This document shows positions 56,901 through 64,000 of a DNA stretch of 64,000 nt, piece by piece; the stretch's first letter is position 1; the number at the start of each line of letters is the position of its first letter. Below the pieces are notes generated by a model, which ran no database searches, was not told the DNA's origin, and worked only from the letters and a program-made list of their open reading frames with translations. The stretch spans positions 37,517 through 101,516 of the forward strand of contig JANBPK010000822.1 of the NCBI GenBank assembly GCA_027579435.1, given 5' to 3'. The DNA is from Candolleomyces eurysporus. Its lineage: Eukaryota; Basidiomycota; Agaricomycetes; Agaricales; Psathyrellaceae. The position numbers and the translations under genes are program-made.

Positions 56901-59900
56901 GGTCGAACGCAATTCCCGACCTCCGCCCAAGCCAACAGGAACACCATTGCTCTCCAACGAGATTGCAATTAGGTCTTCTACAGTTTTGAGCTCTTCTCTT
57001 CGAAGACCCTCTGCGCCTTCTCTCGCATCCGAGTAAGAGAGAGTAGAATGTAGCTGCAAAAGCAAAGCGAGGTCCTGGGTGTCGCTGGTAAGTTGCCCGT
57101 GCGCCTTGGAATGGCGGGAAGCCTCGTTCAACGCTCTCAAACATAGTCCCAGAACCTCCTGTGATCCCTCCTGGTTCTGCATCGCATCCCTGACCAACCC
57201 CAATACCACTCCAGGGTGAACAAAGCGAATCCACCATCCCGCATATTCAGCATCGACGGCTAGCATTCGCCCAGCACGGTCACTCGCAAGGTGCTGCTTC
57301 AAGATATCCACCCAGAAGCTTGCGATTTCTGCTACGAGTGCCACATCTGCAGGCGATGTCGGGTCCAGAATAGCTTCTTGCACGCGAAGCAGCCCCTGCC
57401 GCACATCCTTCTCGGCGACTGCAGTCGATATCATGAGGCCTTTGAGGCTAGCTACGACAGTCGCTTTGCCGGAGTCTAATGCAATGGGATCCAATGTTCT
57501 GACTTGTGAAAGAACACTTGCGAGTATGGCTAGCAAATTTTTGGAAGCATCGACCTGTTCAATGGAAAGGAAGGCGGAGAGCCGATGTAGGATATGACGG
57601 ATAATGAATTTGAGATCCAGGGTATCGAGTGGGGCGGGTGCCATCGAAGAGTCGAAGGGTCTTGTGAGATAGTTCAGAGCGCTTTCAGCGAGGATTTCTT
57701 GGCACTTCGAATTGGAGAGATTTTTGGGAAGGGCTTGGGAAAGAAGATATTCGAAAGGCAGGGAGCTGGGACAAAACGGTCAATATTGTATCTTTGCAAG
57801 AGACCAAGGTCTGTGCACGTACCTAGGGTCGAATTGTGCTTTCTCTTCGCCATCTCCGTCGTCGACATGCTCTGCGCTATCCTGGTCCACGTCCATGTCG
57901 CTGTCTTTTCCAACACCCGCGCCGCCTGACTTGAGCAGCGCTTCCCAGACACTGATGCCGTCATTCCGATCCTTGACGCTGGGGGCGTCCAGATACTTGA
58001 GGACCTCTCCTAAGCCAGTCGGCCAGAGTTCTGTCACGGCTTCCCACAACCGCACCACTTGGGCTTGGGTGAGGCGTGAGCCTAACAGCCTGAGCCAATC
58101 GATAAGTTCGTAGATTGTCAACCGTCGCTCGACGGGGGAGGCTGCAGAACAGATTCGTGTTAGCGATCAAATAGATGTAGGAACGAATCGAGCAACACTC
58201 ACGTATCTCCAAGGCTTCAATAAGATCCAGGAAATCGTCGATGTCTTCATCTTCCACCTCGTTCCTGTCCTTGTCTCCCCAATTGTCCAACGCCAGACAC
58301 GTTCTTGCAATGTGCAGTTCTCGCACAGCAGCACCCCTGACCAATGCATGCGGCTCTGCTCCAAACGCCTTCTCCCATACATCGCCAGCGAAAAGGGTGT
58401 CGAGTCGGTCGAGTATCTTCTGCATAACGATCATCTTGACCTCATGTTCAGTTGCTGATGAGATGGCGACGTCAAGCATCCCAACGAGAGAGAAGAGCAA
58501 TGCCCGCAGATACGACGCGATAGCGAGGACGTCTGAAGGAGTAAGTAAAACCGCCGACGATCCCTTGCTCCCTCCTTGCGAAATCAACTTGGCTTCTAAC
58601 TGCTCGACGAGGGTGATCAGTAAGGGGCTGGGCAGGGAAGCGCCACTGTCAACATCACGACCCTCCCCAGCAGCATCCCCAGCTAGACTCTCCAACTCCT
58701 CGATGTACTTGTACGGCGTCTTCAAGCATCGAAGAACGCAGTCTTCCAGGAACGCCACGACGCTCAAGCGCTCGTCGGTAAGCGTCGTCCCATCCAGCGA
58801 TTCGGGGTATACTGTCACGATGTTGTCCTCGTTCTTCTCCTTCCTTTCATCTCCTTCGTCCATCGAGCCATCGCTGCCGTCGTTGTAGTTGCTAACATCA
58901 ACCAACCGCTTCACCTTCCTCACCCTCCTCAACCCCACAGGCAAACTTGCAAGCCAGGCGACTACTTCCCCGCCTCCGTCCTCCAGTGCGTCTTCAGCGA
59001 TTCCTCCGACTGCTTTTCCCCACTGGAAGAGCACGCTCTTGCCTAGGACATGTTGAACAAGGCGTCGAAGTTCGACGTAGATCCCATTATCTTGATCGTC
59101 CTGGTCGGGGTGAATGCTGATCCCGCCCAGCTTAACGATGCCGTCCAAGAGACTATAAAGATGGGTATGCCCTGGGAAGGTGGGAGACTGCGCGGTGAAC
59201 GAGAATGTTGGAGAAGCGCGTAGGAACCGGAGAATATGGAGTTGGGTTAGGCGATGTAGGCGGGTAGGTGCGGAGACTTCTTGTCGAGGTTGACTCTGAT
59301 ATCGGTCCTTGCCATCGCCCTCTTGGTCTTCGGCTTCGCTATAATCTCCTTTTGCCTCGTCTTTTCCCTCCTTTTCTTCCTCAGCAACATTCTCGTCCTC
59401 TTCTTCCTCTTCTTCGTCCCCTTCTCCCTGTTGACCTGACTCGTCATCTCCATCGGAAAGCCCAAGGGTGACGTCAAACCCGACTAAAACCTTCCCAGCG
59501 TCGAACCTGGCTTCTTCCACCACCTCAGGCAACGCCTTCTGATACATCCACAGAAGCCTCATCGCGCATTCAGCCAACAAGGCCTTCTTTATCTGCTCCC
59601 CTTCTGACTCTTCTTGCTGGACGTCCGCGCTGGTCGTTGTAGTGGTCGAGGTCTTCAGGTGGGCAGTACAGAACGCCAGAACGACCTGGAACTCGGGCAC
59701 CCTCTTCCTCACTTCCTTCACCACCTCCTTCTGCCTCCTCGCCCACAGTCCCTCCTTGCTCTCTTTTCTGTAGCTCGGACCGAGATCGTCCTCTTCGTCG
59801 TCGGCGTTAGCTCCTTCGTCAAGACCCCATACGAAAAGGTCGTCCGCTCCTTCGCCCAAAGCTTTCGACACACCCTCCATCGCCTCCCTTACCCTCCCCA

Positions 59901-61946
59901 TCTTTTCCAAACACCGTATCAGAACCAAAGCAGTCGTATGCTGGACCAGGTTTCCCGTATTTCCCGCTCCAGCCTCACTCTTCGCCGCTTTATCCTTCGC
60001 CCCTGCATCGCTCCTCACAAACTGCAGTCCCTTCGTAAAGACATTCCGCATATTCAACTGACTCGCTCCCCCACCCGGTGCAATATTGTTCACGATTGTG
60101 GTCAAAGGCGGTGGAGTAGGCCGATACTGCGATCCGCCGGCCATGTAAAACGTCGACTCGGGCACTTCCCCTCCAATCACACTCCCCAAAAAGCTGACAT
60201 TCGCCACCCACTTCGAGCTCAACCGTGGTGGATCGAGAGTTAGCCCGCTTGTGGGTAGATAAGGCGATACGAGTTCTGGACACGCTGAGAGGATTTTGAG
60301 AGCTAGTTCGTGTTGTCTGGGGTCATCTGTGGGCTTGAGTTGCTTGAGGAGGTTTAGGAGGGTCGGGTTGTGCAATTTTGGTTGCTTAAGTTTTGATGAT
60401 GCACCGTCGTCTTCGTCTTCGTTGAATAGTGAGTCTAGATGCAGAAGATGAGTAAAGTGCGCTTAGAGCTGAGATTATGTATGTACCACCGCCGCTAACG
60501 TCTCTCGGGTACCATCCCCGATCCTTGAAACACAGCCCTACACCAGGCCTGGTGCATATCGCGAGCAGGAAATGGTGAACTAGGTCCGCGACAGTGTAAT
60601 CGCCGTCGTCTTCTGTCTCTGGAGTGGTTCGTTCATACAACTTAAGCAGCTGGAGAACGAGGATCAGTAGATGTCAGTTCAGTGAAATGGAAGACGACCT
60701 ACGTTTTGCAGAACGGCCCCAGCCCCACTTCCCGTGAAAACGCTTACTTTCAAACTTCTGTTCACGCGGACATCGCACCATACACCCTCCCAGCAAACCT
60801 CCAACACGCGTCTAATCAGAGTAGGTTGATCTTGGTGCAGGTTCTTGAATATAGCGGTGAAATGAAGGCTGTGTTGCTGCAAAAACGCGGTTTTGGTCTG
60901 GCTATTTGAAGATGATGTCGACGTCGACGTCGATGGCAGCACGAAAGACAACAGGAAGAGCGTATACGCCGTCCGAATGTCCGGCTTGACGAGAGGGTTG
61001 AACGTTGAAGAATTTTCGCGCCGCATTTGAAGCAGCTTCGATAGGCTCTGTAGATGGCTCGTTAAGTTCTGGCATCCAGGATTAAACATGCTGGCATACC
61101 TTTGACTCCCAGATAAATCCTTCGAGCACCTTCTTTGCGTCCCATCTTTCTACTATTACGTCCAATAACCTGAGGGTGACGAGAATAATGTCGTTCGCCA
61201 TCGACCCTCCACCAGCAGCACCAGAGACATATCCACACAATTTCTTCCACCTGTCGTTTTCGAATAGGTTCTTCAGCAAAGGATAAGCGTGGGGGTGGAG
61301 GGTGTAATATGTGCTTAAAAGCGTGAGGATCGAGGTGAAAACGTTGAGGCACAGAGCCGTGATATTGCTTGCCATTGCAGCCGGGCCTTGCGCTTGCTGG
61401 TTCTTCCACCCTCCAGATGACGAAGACGTCGTTACTGCCGCAGAGTCCCAGATAGCGAATAGCTCTTCCAATCCCGGTGAGCTTTGACACCATTTTTCGA
61501 GGAGTAGGAGACGAGAGTCGGATGGTTGGATTACACTGGGTAACGCGTTGAAGTACGATCCTCCAGACGATGAGCTCTTCGACGTCGAGGCCGACAACGA
61601 GGCATTATTGATAAGTGTTTGTAACTCTGAATGTCGTATGCTAAGCTGATTCCTCAACGTCGTCAAAGCTATCGAGCGTTGCAATCAGCCCAAAAATGCC
61701 TAAAATTCTTGAAGTAGCCGTACCATCGACCAACCCCGCACAGGGCTTCCCTCCATTTGATCTCAGTGCTACCTGAATCTCAGGTACACCACCAAATGTT
61801 TTCTGTTGCTCGTCAGCTCCCGTTTTCTTTGCATTCTGAGCGTGGTTTTGAGAGCCGGAGTCTGTTGGTTCTGCAAGCCGTACGCGTTTGGCAGGCCGCA
61901 CGTTACCACCTTCTTCCCCTTGCTGAGACGACTTGAACTTTGGCAT
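53941..61946 (-). CDS. urb1: URB1/Npa1 ribosome biogenesis protein
   Basis: Orthologue of yeast Urb1 (Npa1) and human URB1, a large helical-repeat protein of early pre-60S particles in the nucleolus. It starts MPKFKSSQQGEEGGNVRPAK at 61946. The N-terminal domain contains DIRTAYTLFLLSFVL, HQDQPTLIRRVLEVCWEGVW, HNPTLLNLLKQLKP and LALKILSACPELVSPYLP. A very acidic insert is seen at about 59.2-59.5 kb. The C-terminal conserved domain has RRLLSIFQLFERQ, LYDPLFLLLLLQHVLF and SWIELFRSNVPGLALRALS. The end is VRVECIRNLHLGVQK at 53941. Around ten short introns; I estimate close to 2500 residues, a usual size for the family. No frame breaks or Ns are seen. Single-copy housekeeping gene. Confidence 0.9.
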
Positions 61947-62173
61947 TTCCCTCCGAATTTTAATGAAACGAAATGACTTAGAAATATCTTGTCATTCCGC
62001 AGCTTTACGCAAAAGCTGAAGTGGAGGGAGGAGATGGTGGTGGTTGGGATGATGGAGCAAAATTATTTTGATCGCCGGTCGCGTACCTATCAAAGTAATC
62101 CCAAAAAAAGAGTTGAGGATATGTAGTAACTATGTATCACAGTAGAATCTGCTATCGAGATTACAGATTTTAT

Positions 62174-64000
62174 TTAATCAAAGGCAATGATATCTTCCCA
62201 AATCTCCTCTTCATCTATGCCTATACTTTGATAAGTATCAACCGTTGAACTCGACGGAAAATGAACTTACCAGTGGCCGCATTTGGAGAATACATCACTC
62301 GCGAGTAGCATCCTCCAACACCCCAGAAGTATCTCCAACGAAAAGGTGACTTGCGCGCATCTCGAAGAAGGAAAGGTCTCCATTTATGGACGAGAAGTTT
62401 CTTGACTCGACTCTGGAAACGAAATAGCCGGTCACCTGGGATAGTGCCGGGTTCGAATTCCCCAATTTCGCGTAGGAGATAAGGAACGTTTCTCCGCTAT
62501 GGCATCGATGTTGTCAGAAAAGAGGCTTAATGAATCTTGTTGAAGTGCACCTACCACTAACACCTGAGTATCATACTTCTCCAAATCCAAGTTTTCCATC
62601 TCCCGTAATTCCCTATCCAACTCCATGTGAAGCCTGATGTTGACAGAATCGGTGGCATGTCCCATATCGGAGTGCCGGAACTGCGACCACTTTTTATCAA
62701 GGGTCGATTCGAATTTTCCAGCCAATTTATTCATGATAGCTTGATTCGAGTCGTCTTCCCGCGGCTCTGTGAGCTTCAAGTCCGAATGCAATTTCACATC
62801 GTCATATCCGAAAAGGCGGACTTCTTCTAAAACCGCAAACTTCCCCTTGTTGACGCCGCAATCATAATCCCGAGCCGTCGTCCTTGAATTGAGCATCTCC
62901 ATGAACGTTGCCGCGTCGAGCATCCCGAGGTCGAGTGGCCTTGCAAATCTCGAACGACCGCAATTCCGAATCCACAAACGCCTTAGCTTGGGAAGTATCG
63001 GATTTAGTGAATTGATGTCCAGAGTGAGAAACCGCAGCCGTTCGGTGTCGAGATGGGGAATGTCTAGCCTAGTGATGTTTGAGGATAGAGAGAGGATTTT
63101 TGTGAAGCCGCTGAGTCGCGTGTTGGCGCAGTCCAATGTCAGGGATTCCAAAGAGCACTTCGACCGCTGGATCATCATTGATAAATTTCGAGTGAGTGCG
63201 TCGGAGGGCACAGGATGGATTCCTGTAATTGAGAGTGTTGAAAGGGAAGGGGCTGTCAAGTATTCGAATAGGGTATGTGAGCTGGCTCCGTTGTCCTCTA
63301 GGGAGAATGATATCTCCACGAGATAGGATAGGGTAATTGGTACAGGGAAGGGGATGGGAGGGATATAATGACCTAGACAGTTCAATACCCGCAAATTGAG
63401 TGGGGGGGGCTTCGATGAAGTCTTGGTATACCGCGTTTGAGCCAAAGGAGGCGGTGAAATCTTCGATTTGGTGGAACGGTAGACTGAACTTGAGTGATGG
63501 CACACGTTCTTGGAGGTCTGATTCCGGATCCTTGAACGCGTGCATGGTGTTTAGACGTGCTTTCCGTAACATAGGTGCCTCGGAGAAGCAGTCGACCCGA
63601 TATTCTATCGTGTTTGAATTCGGCGGACCAGCGGGAGCCGCAATGAAGATCAGTGTAGAAAGATGGGGTACTTTACCCTTCAAGCCCGAGAAACAGTCAT
63701 TGAAAGCATAGATCGGGGAAAAAAGTGAAAAGGACCCCCAGTGATGAGAGTGCTCCACCAATAATTGAAATATCTCGAGAACCCATGGTTTGCGAGACCG
63801 CCACGCCCCAACCGAGATACAACAGCTGAGCTTCAGTGGGACGACGCCTGATCGCGATAGGTAGAGCTTGAGAAGGTTGAGTTGCTTTTCAACTTTTGAG
63901 GGATCAAGATCCGCTTCTCGGAGATAGATTTCTGGTAGTTCTGCCCACAGGAGGCAATTGGTAACCGCTGCTGACCGCCATCGTTGGCAGACGGAGCAAA
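62174..64000 (-). CDS. Large F-box protein, paralogue group member C (5' partial, frameshifted)
   Basis: The gene runs off the right edge; the visible part begins in the F-box tail (VCQRWRSAAVTNCLLWAELP). The LRR-like region matches members A and B (VYQDFIEAPP, LSTLSITG, LPKLRRLWIRN). The C-terminal module RRNVPYLLREIGEF, GDRLFRFQSR and LLLRDARKSPFRWRY follows. The last exon 62214-62174 codes DEEEIWEDIIAFD. At a run of eight C on the coding strand (63402-63409) the frame changes; one C fewer would join FIEAPP to LNLRVLNCLGHY, as the paralogues require. This may be an assembly error or a real mutation. The gene lies head to tail upstream of URB1. Confidence 0.8.

Noticed and set aside
62430..62465. 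GGGTTCGAATTCCC, which resembles a tRNA T arm
   Set aside because: No matching acceptor or anticodon stems nearby; the bases code the conserved C-terminal module of F-box member C.
1..64000. CRISPR arrays, bacterial operons, rRNA genes
   Set aside because: No spaced direct repeats, no ribosome-binding-site architecture and no rRNA-like sequence. Introns throughout show nuclear fungal DNA.

Overview
The window is nuclear DNA of a filamentous basidiomycete, most likely an Agaricomycete. The signs are genes broken by many 45-65 bp GT..AG introns, expanded F-box/LRR families, DUF6533-type membrane proteins, fungal Zn2Cys6 regulators with a fungal_trans domain, and fungal orthologues of TCF25/Rqc1 and URB1/Npa1. 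Single N characters are scattered through it and a few homopolymers look miscounted, so it reads as a draft assembly.

Left part (1-11.6 kb): the 3' end of an F-box/LRR-like gene, TCF25/Rqc1 on the minus strand, a divergent pair of F-box genes (the minus one has a frameshift at a T8 run), and a large F-box gene at 9390-11584.

Duplicated block A (11.8-16.1 kb): a scrap of the last exon of a Zn2Cys6 regulator, a membrane-anchored heparinase II/III-like polysaccharide lyase (minus), a decayed middle part of a regulator fused to a fragment of the F-box gene, and an intron-containing tRNA-Gly(GCC) at the breakpoint. An HPP-family membrane protein follows.

Central array (18-47.4 kb, minus): five complete paralogous Zn2Cys6 regulators lie head to tail, three at 18.1-29.6 kb and two at 40.0-47.4 kb. 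Between the groups are two tandem DUF6533-type genes, LTR-like and MITE-like sequences, and a second lyase copy on the plus strand that is tail to tail with regulator 4. A paralogous F-box gene (47.8-50.0 kb) closes this block. F-box, regulators and lyase therefore occur in block B (36.99-50.05 kb) in the inverted order of block A: an inverted segmental duplication with decay on the left side.

Right part (50-64 kb): another F-box gene, a short-chain dehydrogenase, the 8 kb ribosome-biogenesis gene URB1/Npa1, and a third member of the large F-box family running off the window with a frameshift at a C8 run.

The most unusual signal is in the five regulators. Each appears to contain the same 6-nt micro-exon inside the codons of the Zn2Cys6 cluster. 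Skipping it would keep the frame but replace Ile-Arg-Cys, including the third zinc ligand, with one Ser. The repeated linkage of regulator and lyase suggests, as inference only, a co-inherited regulatory module for polysaccharide breakdown.
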